Source of the DNA: Terriglobia bacterium
GTDB taxonomy: Bacteria > Acidobacteriota > Terriglobia > Terriglobales > Acidobacteriaceae
Length of the DNA: 40,207 bases
Reading direction: 5' to 3'
Assembly (NCBI GenBank): GCA_020073015.1
Contig: JAIQFZ010000059.1
Span: 1 to 40,207, forward strand
Part shown: positions 6,883-14,301 of the stretch, piece after piece
Layout of the letters: each line of letters starts with the position of its first letter
How positions within the stretch are numbered: the first letter of the stretch is position 1
Position numbers and translations under genes: made by a program
The notes under the pieces: generated by a model
What the model was told of the DNA's origin: nothing
The model's database searches: none
The model's input: the letters and a program-made list of their open reading frames with translations, nothing else

Positions 6883-7896
6883 ATGTCTCAGTTTCGCAAA
6901 GATATCTTCACGGGACGATGGGTGATCGTGGCCGAAACAGAAGCGGTCCGACCCGGCGACTTCCGCTTCAAGAAATTTACGCGAGGAACCACGTTTTGTC
7001 CCTTCTGCGAAACCCATGAAGCTTCGACACCGCCGGAAATCTTCGCCGTCAGACCTGGCGGCTCGCCGGCAAATGGGCCGGGGTGGAAGGTCCGGGTAGT
7101 TCCCAATTCGCACCTCCGCCTAAAGATTGAAGGGGATCTGGGTCGGCGGCCGGAAGGATTCCACGACGTGATGAATGGCATAGGCGCCGATGAAGTTATC
7201 ATCGAAACGCCAAGACACGACCGCAGTCTACACGAACTGGAAGTGAACGAAGTCGAGGATGTGATCCGCACGTGGATCGCCCGCATCATTGACCTGGAAC
7301 GGGACAAACGCATTCGCTGTGTGTTGATCTTCAAAAACCATGGCGAAGAAGCGGGCGCACATACCATCACTCATTCCATTTCACAGCTGATGGCACTCCC
7401 TGTCACTCCTCGTGTCATTAAAGCCAAGCTAATGGCTGCGCGCGACTACTATGCGCTCAAAGAGCGCTGCCTCTACTGCGACGTGCTGCATCAGGAGCTG
7501 GCCGAGCGGAAGCGCGTCGTTGCCGAAAACGATGACTTCGTGTCGCTGGCGCCCTTCGCTTCACGCTCTCCATTTGAGATAGGTGTGTTTCCGAAATTTC
7601 ACAGCAGTGCCTTCAGCTGGATCAGTTCCGTGCAAGTTAAAAACCTGGCGCAGGTCTTGCGTGATGTCCTGCAGAAACTGGACAAAATCCTGGGTGGACC
7701 ACCCTACAACTTGGCGCTTCAGGACCGGCCGTTCCTGCGTCCTCGCGAAGGCTACTGGAAGACCATCGAAGAGGATTTCCACTGGCATCTGGAGGTCTTG
7801 CCACAAGTGATTGAGCTAACAGGATTCGAACGTGCATCCTGGTTCTTCTACAATCCTGTTCCCCCCGAACTTGCGGCTCGATGCCTCTCTGGCTGA
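6883..7896 (+). CDS. galactose-1-phosphate uridylyltransferase-like protein with altered active-site motif
   Basis: 337 residues after GAGGTAGGCG. Family features: RKDIFTGRWVIVA, Zn-type Cys39-Pro-Phe-Cys42, VRVVPNSHLRLKIEG, a second pair Cys196-x2-Cys199, and FHWHLEVLPQ with His300/His302, then the FYNPVPPELAA ending typical of bacterial GalT. Length is normal. GalT exchanges UMP between UDP-glucose and galactose-1-phosphate through a histidine in His-Pro-His-Ser-Gln. Here that region reads GAHTITHSISQLMALP, so the triplet is His164-Ser-Ile166 and the nucleophilic histidine position is isoleucine, with one extra residue before it. Classical uridylyl transfer should be impaired. It may be a divergent HIT-superfamily nucleotidyltransferase or phosphorylase acting on another sugar nucleotide. 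No galK or galE is adjacent. Confidence 0.85.
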   Translation: MSQFRKDIFTGRWVIVAETEAVRPGDFRFKKFTRGTTFCPFCETHEASTPPEIFAVRPGGSPANGPGWKVRVVPNSHLRLKIEGDLGRRPEGFHDVMNGIGADEVIIETPRHDRSLHELEVNEVEDVIRTWIARIIDLERDKRIRCVLIFKNHGEEAGAHTITHSISQLMALPVTPRVIKAKLMAARDYYALKERCLYCDVLHQELAERKRVVAENDDFVSLAPFASRSPFEIGVFPKFHSSAFSWISSVQVKNLAQVLRDVLQKLDKILGGPPYNLALQDRPFLRPREGYWKTIEEDFHWHLEVLPQVIELTGFERASWFFYNPVPPELAARCLSG

Positions 7897-7979
7897 CAAA
7901 GCCGGAAGCCGTGGTTGGCCGGTATCACCTTCGACCTTCAACCTGTTCCGGCAATCTCTGCACTTCAGTCGGGCCAGGC

Positions 7980-9038
7980 TCAATCGAGCTCGATGCGGCG
8001 CAACAGTTTGAAGTCATCGAGAAGCTTCGCCGTGCCCAGCACCACACTGCACAACGGATCGTCGGCAATGCGGGCTGGCAGGCCGATTTCTTCACGGATC
8101 CGCTTGTCAAGGTTTTTCAGTAACGCGCCGCCCCCGGCGAGCACAAGACCACGGTCGCTGATATCAGCGGAGAGTTCCGGCGGAGTGCGCTCCAGGGCTA
8201 CGCGGATTGCGCTCACAATTGCGGCAACACATTCGTTTAATGCTTCGCGGATCTCGCTATCATCGACGGTGATTGCTTTGGGAATGCCCTCTATGAGGCT
8301 TCTTCCCTTGATCTCCATGGTCACCGGCTTCTCAAAGGGAGCTGCCGATCCAATCTCGATCTTGATCTGTTCTGCCATGCGCTCCCCGATCAGGAGGTTA
8401 TATTTGCGTTTCACATAATTCATGATGGACTCATCCATGTGATTGCCAGCAATGCGCAGCGAGCGCGCATGGACGATCCCTGACATTGATATGAGCGCGA
8501 CGTCAGTCGTGCCGCCGCCGATGTCGACAACCAAATTGCCGACGGGCTTGGTGACGGGCAGACCGGCGCCAATGGCCGCCATCATTGCCTGTTCCACCAG
8601 GTGAACTTCCGCAGCCTTGGCTCGATAGGCCGAGTCCGTCACGGCGCGCCGCTCAACTTGGGTGATTTCCGAGGGGACGCTGATGATCATGCGTGGATGA
8701 ACCAGCGTCCTGCGCTGATGCGCCTTTTGGATGAAGTAGGTCAGCATCTTCTCGGTGACCCTATAATCAGCGATCACCCCGTCTCTTAAGGGCTTGATGA
8801 CCCTGGTCTTGCTCGGTGTGCGGCCGAGCATCTCTTTGGCTTCTTTACCCACCGCCTGCACTTCTCCGGTGCTCTCATCGAGCGCAACCGCTGAGGGCTC
8901 GTTGACAACGACGCCCCGACCGCGGGCATAGACACGGGTGTTGACGGTGCCCAAGTCAATCGCTAGGTCCTCAGACAACAAACTCGCCAGTGGTCGCAGA
9001 TTTGTGAAGGAGATTCGCGTTGTCCACTCAGGGCGCAT
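7980..9038 (-). CDS. mreB: rod-shape-determining actin-like protein MreB
   Basis: 352 residues with the MreB signatures in order: LAIDLGTVNTRVYARG (phosphate 1), VVNEPSAVAL, VGKEAKEMLGRTP, PLRDGVIADYRVTEKML, IISVPSEITQVERRAV, VEQAMMAAIGAGLPV, NLVVDIGGGTTDVALIS (phosphate 2), YNLLIGERMAEQIKIEIGSA, and LVLAGGGALLKNLDKRI (adenosine loop). It is an ATP-dependent actin homologue that forms membrane-bound filaments guiding lateral wall synthesis. The first 20 residues are not family-like but supply no obvious alternative start. It is solitary here: mreC, mreD, pbp2 and rodA do not follow, whereas the main mreB usually leads such an operon. It may therefore be an additional paralogue. It is convergent with the GalT-like gene (83-base gap). 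Confidence 0.95.
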   Translation of the reverse strand: MRPEWTTRISFTNLRPLASLLSEDLAIDLGTVNTRVYARGRGVVVNEPSAVALDESTGEVQAVGKEAKEMLGRTPSKTRVIKPLRDGVIADYRVTEKMLTYFIQKAHQRRTLVHPRMIISVPSEITQVERRAVTDSAYRAKAAEVHLVEQAMMAAIGAGLPVTKPVGNLVVDIGGGTTDVALISMSGIVHARSLRIAGNHMDESIMNYVKRKYNLLIGERMAEQIKIEIGSAAPFEKPVTMEIKGRSLIEGIPKAITVDDSEIREALNECVAAIVSAIRVALERTPPELSADISDRGLVLAGGGALLKNLDKRIREEIGLPARIADDPLCSVVLGTAKLLDDFKLLRRIELD

Positions 9039-9135
9039 AAAACCCGCTCGCGCAATCCTCGCAAAACAGGCGCCGGCTGACGACTTGAACGACGGCGAGT
9101 GCTATAGAGACTCGCCGTTTCGTCGCGGGGTGCCG

Positions 9136-9357
9136 TCAACGTGTGCCAGGACGAGTTTTCCTGACCAAACCACCAACGAGGCTTCCCAGAGACACGATTG
9201 GGAAGCTCCATAGGGCGAGAGACAATGCTGCGTCGGCGGAGATGTCTATCTCTTCGTGGGTGGTGAACAACAAATAGGCCAGAACGTACATTGCCGCCGA
9301 AGCGATCACTGCCAACCCGATGGAGAGAGAAAGACAGGGTCTGAGCGCCGGTTCCAC
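9136..9357 (-). CDS. putative small membrane protein, 73 aa
   Basis: A GTG-initiated frame with two hydrophobic stretches, about 11-31 (LSIGLAVIASAAMYVLAYLLF) and about 45-65 (LSLALWSFPIVSLGSLVGGL), joined by an acidic loop (HEEIDISAD) and ending in a basic tail (RKTRPGTR). This suggests a two-helix inner-membrane protein with both ends inside. GACGGGAC precedes the GTG. I do not recognise the family. It lies upstream of mreB on the same strand with a 97-base gap. Composition and charge pattern support a real gene; homology is untested. Confidence 0.45.
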   Translation of the reverse strand: MEPALRPCLSLSIGLAVIASAAMYVLAYLLFTTHEEIDISADAALSLALWSFPIVSLGSLVGGLVRKTRPGTR

Positions 9358-9640
9358 GATTGTCCCGTCGACCCGGGCCGTGCTTCCTAGCCCGAGTCCT
9401 TGCCTTCTGCAATCTGGGTCTTTGGGCCGTTTTCCTTCTTAGCACAAGAGCTCACAGCCTGCCGTGACCGTGCTCACCAGCCCATGTGAACCGACCAGAG
9501 AAGGTCCACGGTGCCGACAGGATCGGCCACGGGGTCAGGTCATTGCAATTCCGGGGAGAAAGAGAGCCTAATATTAAGCAGGGCATTCTGGGCGGGAGTT
9601 TTCTTGAATGGCATCCGCCGTCATGGGCGAGGTGGCTCTC

Positions 9641-9778
9641 ATGAAGACGCTGATACATCTCAAGAGGCACGGGGGTACTTATTTTCACCTTCATCCGCAG
9701 CATGCAATCTTCTCGCTTGTCGCGAGCTTCCTTTTGGCGGTGCTGGTTGTTTTGATACTGGTTTCATCGGCGAGGTAA
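9641..9778 (+). CDS. single-pass membrane microprotein, 45 aa
   Basis: ATG at 9641 follows GAGGTGGCTCTC, a good ribosome site. The product starts MKTLIHLKRHGGTYFHL, a basic/His-rich amphipathic N-terminus, then has one strongly hydrophobic segment (about residues 22-41, AIFSLVASFLLAVLVVLILV) and ends SSAR. An in-frame ATG six codons earlier is possible but worse placed. There is no recognised family. The clean charge-then-helix layout and the ribosome site are the evidence. It lies in the 600-base space between the small membrane protein and the glycosylase-like gene, which otherwise holds no gene. Confidence 0.45.
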   Translation: MKTLIHLKRHGGTYFHLHPQHAIFSLVASFLLAVLVVLILVSSAR

Positions 9779-9961
9779 ACGAAAGATCGCGCCGCTGATG
9801 TCCCCTCCACTATGGACAGAGGAATCATGTTTCGAGTGGTCTGCCGCTGACCCGCGACGACTGGTATCGGGTCTAGATGCAACCAGACCTAGTCTCCCGG
9901 TGGCGCTGAATGAAGAAAGTATCACTCACGCGTCAGGAGACTGCGATGACGTTTCCAGCCA

Positions 9962-10630
9962 ATGTCTGCGAAGCCGGGAACACTTCGCGGCCACAGACAG
10001 GACGGAAGGAGGATTGCAACGCGAGTCAGCGAATGCGTTGAATGCGAAGCCTTCCCTTGTGCCGACGTAAAGCACAACTGCTACGTCGTACCTGGCATTA
10101 ATCTGAAGCCAGAGGCGGTCTCCGTCGTCATGGTGTCGGAATCTTCGCCCGAAAATCCTGACGACTACTATTACGCAAAGGGCAATCCGTTGTTTCAGCA
10201 AACCACCGTGCAGGCGTTCAATGATGCCAGTTGTAACGTGGCATCAGTGAAGGACATCGTGGCCCGGGGTGTGTATCTCACCACGGCTGTGAAATACGGG
10301 AAGACGGGCTATGGACTGCGGGCGGAAACCATCCGTGAGTGCTCGTGCCTGTTACAGAAGGAACTGGCTTTGTTCCCGAACGTAAGGGTGCTGATGCTGA
10401 TGGGCGACGTCGCCATCAAAGCCCTCAACTTCATAGCACGTCGGGCGGGACAGAAGCGAGTCATCCCGGCGGGCTCCACCTACAAAATTCGCGGCCACAA
10501 ATATTCCTTCAACGGAATACGCATCTTCCCGTCCTACCTGCAAGCTGGCCCCAGTTTCTTCATTGAGAAGAGCAAGCGAAGGATGATCACCGAAGACATC
10601 GCTGCGGCGCTTCGCCTAGCCGGTGCCTGA
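9962..10630 (+). CDS. uracil-DNA glycosylase superfamily protein, divergent
   Basis: 222 residues. After an N-terminal cysteine set (Cys25-x2-Cys28, Cys33, Cys40) come VSVVMVSESSPENPDDYYYA, NPLFQQTTVQAFNDA, GVYLTTAVKYGKTGYGL, RVLMLMGDVAIKALNFI, a VIPAGSTYKIRGHK strand and IFPSYLQAGPSFFIEKSKR. I recognise this as a bacterial family annotated within the uracil-DNA glycosylase fold. The usual motif 1 (GExPG) and motif 2 (HPS) are replaced by SESSPEN and FPSYLQ, so classical uracil excision is not assured. The N-terminal cysteines could hold an iron-sulfur cluster as in family 4/5 enzymes. No good ribosome site is visible; an internal start is possible. The C-terminal half is very well preserved and the gene is intact. 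Confidence 0.75.
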   Translation: MSAKPGTLRGHRQDGRRIATRVSECVECEAFPCADVKHNCYVVPGINLKPEAVSVVMVSESSPENPDDYYYAKGNPLFQQTTVQAFNDASCNVASVKDIVARGVYLTTAVKYGKTGYGLRAETIRECSCLLQKELALFPNVRVLMLMGDVAIKALNFIARRAGQKRVIPAGSTYKIRGHKYSFNGIRIFPSYLQAGPSFFIEKSKRRMITEDIAAALRLAGA

Positions 10631-10764
10631 GCGTAAATACCCACGCGTGGTTCGATGGGGTCGGACTCCGCCACGCCTGTGAGCTTTGCACGGAGCCGAG
10701 ATGTGCGCCAGGCGAAATTGAACTCTCGGTGATCCCCGTCAGCCCTGACGGTGCGGATCGGCCA

Positions 10765-11275
10765 CTACATCTTCGACGATGATCTCCGCGAGCCGTACCA
10801 GATCGTCCCAACCCCTCGCGTGAAGATCCGGGCGGTGACTGGACTGATGTGCTTGAACTCCTGCAGCCGGGCAGAGAGCTCCGAACCACGCGTTGTCTGC
10901 GCGATCAGTTCTGTGATGCTGGCGTAGCGCTCCTTCAGTTCCTGGCACACTTCCAGCAGCTTGGTGGCGGTAGAAAAGTCGTTAACGCACATAGTGTGCT
11001 TCGTCGAGCAGCGCGACGAGTTTGTCCCATCCTGCGCCGAGCACTGCATCGGGGTTCCGCAGCCCGGCAGATACTAGTCGGGTGTATGCCCGCTCGGCGA
11101 TCTCCTGCTGGATCGGCTTGCCCTGGATCGGCTTGCCAAAGAGCAGGCAGGCCAGAAACCACTTGAACAGCTCTCCGTCCTTTCGCGACGACAAATCGAT
11201 CCCCAACTTTGCCACAACCGATGGCATATGCGTTGCTCCGAGGGACTTCACAGCGTAGCCAAAAACTCCTTCCAC
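10765..11275 (-). pseudogene. helix-hairpin-helix DNA-repair-like gene split by a one-base frameshift
   Basis: Two overlapping minus-strand frames make one protein. The first (11275 to 10982) runs from VVAKLGIDLSSRKDGELFKW to GWDKLVALLDEAHYVR and then stops. The second continues DFSTATKLLEVCQELKERY through LQEFKHISPVTARIFTRGV, a helix-hairpin-helix of the endonuclease III/methylase-associated type. Removing one A/T at 10982-10983 turns TAA into TAC and restores R-Y-DFSTATK, which fits the family. A 15-base tandem duplication (11108-11122 and 11123-11137) also repeats GKPIQ. The end after IWYGS looks aberrant. The intact family is a small DNA-binding protein I have seen in acidobacteria and proteobacteria. 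It is a pseudogene or carries an assembly error. Confidence 0.72.
11108..11137. repeat. 15-bp perfect tandem duplication
   Basis: CTGGATCGGCTTGCC occurs twice head to tail at 11108-11122 and 11123-11137. It lies inside the frameshifted helix-hairpin-helix gene and duplicates five codons in frame (GKPIQ twice). Slippage duplication is the simplest origin. Confidence 0.9.
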
Positions 11276-11366
11276 GGGGTCGCAACCAGGAAAATCCTAC
11301 TCTCCTCCTGCGAGGTTGTAGACTAGATAAGAGAGCTCTCCCATCGTTTCGGTCCGGAGGGTGCCC

Positions 11367-11786
11367 ATGGTCCCAGAGAAGATGTCCTCGCCGGAAGGCT
11401 TAGGCGTGAAGAGCGCTGCTGCAATCATGCATGAGCTCCGTTGGAGGCAGAAAATCCTTCTGGTTGGCGGACACGAGTTTAGGAAAAGCCTGCGGGCAAG
11501 CATATTACGCGCTCATGGACTTCAAGTAGACGTGGCCCGGAGCTTGGCCGATAGTCGTTCTCTTTGGCAACGAAACACCTACGACTGGGTCTTGCTGGAT
11601 GTTCACTCTCACCTCCCGGGAGAAGTGATGGATTTCTGCGAACAGCTGAGGCGTACAGCACCGCAACAGCGAATTGCGTTTTTCGTTGGACCTCCCACTT
11701 ATGTCTCGGTCAAATGGCCGAGGGAAGAGATAATTGAAGACAAAGGGAAGGAGCGGCGTGGAGCAGAGCTCAAAGCAGCTGCTTGA
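11367..11786 (+). CDS. receiver-like protein, atypical response regulator, 139 aa
   Basis: Begins at an ATG after GGAGGGTGCCC; an alternative ATG is at 11427, just before the conserved core. The core is RWRQKILLVGGHEFRKSLRA, then LQVDVARSLADSRSLW, YDWVLLDVHSHLPGE and RIAFFVGPP. It resembles a CheY-like receiver: the Asp in VLLDV could be the phospho-acceptor, but the acidic pair after strand 1 is Gly-Gly-His and the switch Lys is not evident, so Mg-dependent phosphorylation is doubtful. Small stand-alone proteins of this kind are numerous in acidobacteria. No kinase lies nearby. The C-terminus (DKGKERRGAELKAAA) is charged and probably disordered. Confidence 0.72.
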   Translation: MVPEKMSSPEGLGVKSAAAIMHELRWRQKILLVGGHEFRKSLRASILRAHGLQVDVARSLADSRSLWQRNTYDWVLLDVHSHLPGEVMDFCEQLRRTAPQQRIAFFVGPPTYVSVKWPREEIIEDKGKERRGAELKAAA

Positions 11787-11849
11787 ACTCGGGCTATCGT
11801 TGTCCGAATGCAGTCCCACGTTGATCTGAGGGATCTTCGGCCTTTTGCC

Positions 11850-12290
11850 TCAGGCCTCCACCATCGCGTCGGTCACAAATCGGAACTTGAGAAAGGCGTG
11901 TCCATCAGGAGTGAGCACCACATTGCAGCCATGCCACGAGATCAGCTGCGTCTCCTCTAGGAACTGAAGCCACGGAACGAAACCACAGCCCTCGTAAATC
12001 TCGGGAAAACGAGCAGCGGCTTCCTCATAAATTGGTCGCAATCCCGCAGCGGGAATGCCGGACGTTCCCGCAGAGTCCATGAGTTTCAAAGCCGCAACGG
12101 GTGCTTCCCAAAGAATTGAATAGATGGGATCGAATGCTTCGGGAATCGAAAGGAGAGCCAGCGAATTCGCTAACGTAAGGTTTCTCTTTTGACGAATGGC
12201 GCGCGATTCGAGTAGATCCGCGATCAACAGGAGGACCACAATCGCAACGAAAACCAGAAATGAGGCAATGGCCAAAATCAGCACTGGCAT
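11850..12290 (-). CDS. membrane-anchored conserved hypothetical protein, 146 aa
   Basis: ATG after GAGGTGGGCC. An N-terminal membrane helix (about 2-26, LILAIASFLVFVAIVVLLLIA) is followed by DLLESRAIRQKRN and a soluble cytoplasmic-type domain with SIPEAFDPIYSILWEAPVAA, AGLRPIYEEAAARFPEIYEG, FVPWLQFLEETQLISW and VVLTPDGHAFLKF. The final part looks like a winged-helix-like ending (a VxLTPxGxxFL strand pattern is common in such domains), but I do not recognise the family. It lies 10 bases beyond the end of the Mut7-C gene on the same strand and is likely co-transcribed with it. Confidence 0.68.
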   Translation of the reverse strand: MPVLILAIASFLVFVAIVVLLLIADLLESRAIRQKRNLTLANSLALLSIPEAFDPIYSILWEAPVAALKLMDSAGTSGIPAAGLRPIYEEAAARFPEIYEGCGFVPWLQFLEETQLISWHGCNVVLTPDGHAFLKFRFVTDAMVEA

Positions 12291-12299
12291 GGCCCACCT

Positions 12300-13076
12300 C
12301 TACCCGGATGTTCCCCGGTCGGAGCAACCCGGTTCACCCGATTGAATCATACGCTCGATAAGCCTCGTCATGCGTTGATAGTGCGATCCCTTCCAGTAGA
12401 CCCGATCACACTCCGGGCAAAGATGGAACTGGTGGTAACGCTGCCTCGTGTCTGGGAGCAGGCGGTCGTTGATCAGCTCTTTCGCGACGGGCTGCAATAG
12501 AGCGTTGCAGTGGAGACACCGCCGAAAAGGAGCAATCAGACTCGAGAGGTTGTAACGGCTCACTACTTCAATAAGTTGTAGCTCTGGTTGCGCTTCACGC
12601 ACCAGGTATCCGTGAGTCACTATGCTGCGCTTTAGCAACCCGCGATCCCTGCTCAATAGAGTCCGTTGCTGGCTGCTGGAGATATACGCGAGCTCCTCAT
12701 CCTCACAGTCATTACGATACAAACTGTCGAAGCCCAGCATTCGCAGATGAGCCGCCAACTTGCCAAGATGCGTGTCGAGCACGAAACGTATTTCGCCTTC
12801 GCGCCGAGGCGGCAGATGTGTGAGCGGACTAGGATTGAGCGAACGAAAAACTGGATACACGCTGATTCTGTCTCCGTCTCGCAAGAGGTAGGAAAAAGCA
12901 GCGGGCTCGTCGTTCGCCAGGATGAAATCGACCTCAGTGTGCGGCACCCCGAACGCTTCGATTGCATCCTTCACCGATGTAGTGGTTTCAAAAGCATGAG
13001 AAAGGGTCTGTCCTCTTCTTGGCAGTGGGAGCAAGTCATTCAGCTCCGCGTAGAATCGAAAATACGCTTCCTTCAT
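12300..13076 (-). CDS. Mut7-C RNase-domain protein with N-terminal ubiquitin-like domain, 258 aa
   Basis: The N-terminal 75 residues (EAYFRFYAELNDLLP, VKDAIEAFGVPHTEVDFILA, RDGDRISVYPVF) form a beta-grasp ubiquitin/ThiS-like domain. The remainder is a Mut7-C domain: RFVLDTHLGKLAAHLRMLGF, EELAYISSSQQRTLLSRDRGLLK, GYLVR, then a zinc ribbon with RRCLHCNALLQPV and HLCPECDRVYWKGSHYQRM. The Asp in VLDTHLGKLA and the LLSRDRGLL acidic site match the PIN-like active site. The family is inferred to act on RNA; biochemistry is scarce. A TTG eight codons upstream (13100) is possible, but this ATG directly precedes the domain. It is followed at 10 bases by a membrane-anchored protein. Confidence 0.88.
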   Translation of the reverse strand: MKEAYFRFYAELNDLLPLPRRGQTLSHAFETTTSVKDAIEAFGVPHTEVDFILANDEPAAFSYLLRDGDRISVYPVFRSLNPSPLTHLPPRREGEIRFVLDTHLGKLAAHLRMLGFDSLYRNDCEDEELAYISSSQQRTLLSRDRGLLKRSIVTHGYLVREAQPELQLIEVVSRYNLSSLIAPFRRCLHCNALLQPVAKELINDRLLPDTRQRYHQFHLCPECDRVYWKGSHYQRMTRLIERMIQSGEPGCSDRGTSG

Positions 13077-13128
13077 TTGCTTAGCGCCGGCCGATTCCAA
13101 CGGAATACGGGCTGCCCGTGAGTCCGCG

Positions 13129-13491
13129 TTACGATCTGAACGCTGGAGGGCGCGGGTCGTAATAAGTAAGGACAGTGATCCTAGCGACGCCCTTTGTCTG
13201 TGGCCTGCCCCTGCTCGTTGCAGTTATGTGATACACACCCTGAATCTTTGGTGCAGTATACAGACCCGAATCTGTAATGGTCCCGCCGTTTTCCTCCTCC
13301 ACAGCCCAATTCACAGTTTTGTCGCGGATCCCAACTACCGTTGCTACAAAGGTCTGCATTTCGCCCGCAAAGAGGGTCGCCTTCGCAGGGTCTATCGTCA
13401 CTGTTACGTTCGCCAACGGGCGAACGCTGGCTTGGCCATACAAGAGGTCAGCGCAGGCGAGCACTATACCGGCGAACAGAAGGGGGAGCAT
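13129..13491 (-). CDS. secreted Ig-like (BIG2-type) domain protein, 120 aa
   Basis: ATG after AGGTGTGAAG. A signal peptide (MLPLLFAGIVLACADLLYGQ, probable cleavage after YGQA) is followed by one bacterial Ig-like domain: VTVTIDPAKATLFAGEMQTF, VNWAVEEENGGTITDSGLYT, APKIQGVYHITATS and a closing VARITVL strand. The pattern 'T-L-x-A-G-x-x-x-x-F ... G-x-I-x-x-x-G-x-Y-x-A-P' is the one seen in repeats of acidobacterial cell-surface proteins. It is short for the family, which usually has several repeats, so it may be a stand-alone adhesin-like unit or a remnant. The frame opens further upstream (13542), but the signal peptide fixes this start. Confidence 0.75.
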   Translation of the reverse strand: MLPLLFAGIVLACADLLYGQASVRPLANVTVTIDPAKATLFAGEMQTFVATVVGIRDKTVNWAVEEENGGTITDSGLYTAPKIQGVYHITATSRGRPQTKGVARITVLTYYDPRPPAFRS

Positions 13492-13869
13492 CTTCACACC
13501 TGAGACGCTGGCTTTTCGTCGATCCTTATCGTCAACCAGCACATACGCCCTTGTCTGTGATCACGGCTACCAGTGCTCACAATTCCCGGCTATGAGGCGC
13601 ATCGGAGTCGCGAGTGAAAGTGGAGTCAGGATCAGCTCGTCTCTGACAGCCAATTCCGCTGGGGTCTTGGGACTCTTGGAACAAGTCTTGTTGACGATTG
13701 AGTGTTGGCTTGCGTCGGCCTAAAATAGCCCTAGATGCGAAAAGAGTTCGTCGGCTGACCGAATCTCGACTCGAGATCCGAGCCTGCCTTGTCCATTTGA
13801 TCCAGTTCTGGACCTCGTTCTTCACAAAGACCGCCTTGGTCTCTCCTGGTCCACGAGGAGGTGCAGGGT

Positions 13870-14223
13870 ATGCTGGGAATGAACTTGCTTTCCTTTCTGA
13901 TTCTCACTCTCATCGGGGCAGTTGTTGCTGTTGCCTACCACTACGTTATTCGCTATCGGTTTCTTGACGGCAGTGATGCTCTGGTCGGGAAGCTGATCGT
14001 TGGTTGGCTTGGAGCCTGGCTAGGTTCCCCGATCCTTGGGCACTGGCTCTGGAAGGTTGAGAACGTGTACATCGTGCCCGCCATCTTGGGCGCGATCGCA
14101 GCCATCCATTTGACTGTTTTGATGGGGAAGGCGTTTGCCAAACTTGCAAGCATGCGGCCGGCAGTGACGGAAGAAAAGAAGAAGGAGGAGATCCGCCCTG
14201 GCAAGCCGGCAGTAGCGGCATAA
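13870..14223 (+). CDS. small integral membrane protein, GlsB/YeaQ/YmgE-like, 117 aa
   Basis: ATG at 13870 sits eight bases after AGGAGG, better placed than the GTG at 13861. Three hydrophobic segments: NLLSFLILTLIGAVVAVAYH, a Gly-rich one with LIVGWLGAWLGSPILGHWL, and VYIVPAILGAIAAIHLTVLM, then a Lys/Glu-rich cytoplasmic tail (EEKKKEEIRPGK). The middle helix pattern resembles transglycosylase-associated/GlsB-type proteins, though the family is usually about 85 residues and lacks this tail. Function is unknown, with a possible role in envelope stress. The next gene on the same strand starts 78 bases later. Confidence 0.68.
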   Translation: MLGMNLLSFLILTLIGAVVAVAYHYVIRYRFLDGSDALVGKLIVGWLGAWLGSPILGHWLWKVENVYIVPAILGAIAAIHLTVLMGKAFAKLASMRPAVTEEKKKEEIRPGKPAVAA

Positions 14224-14301
14224 GAAGTTGCTACTCGGCAAGCAAAGCGCTGACCAGTTGTGGGACTGAAGAGACCGGCCACGTGCCGAGGAAGGGTTTG
14301 T

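Noticed and set aside
9511-9798. 95-residue plus-strand frame over the microprotein region
   Set aside because: No ribosome site or hydrophobic pattern; the 45-residue frame in another phase is better supported.
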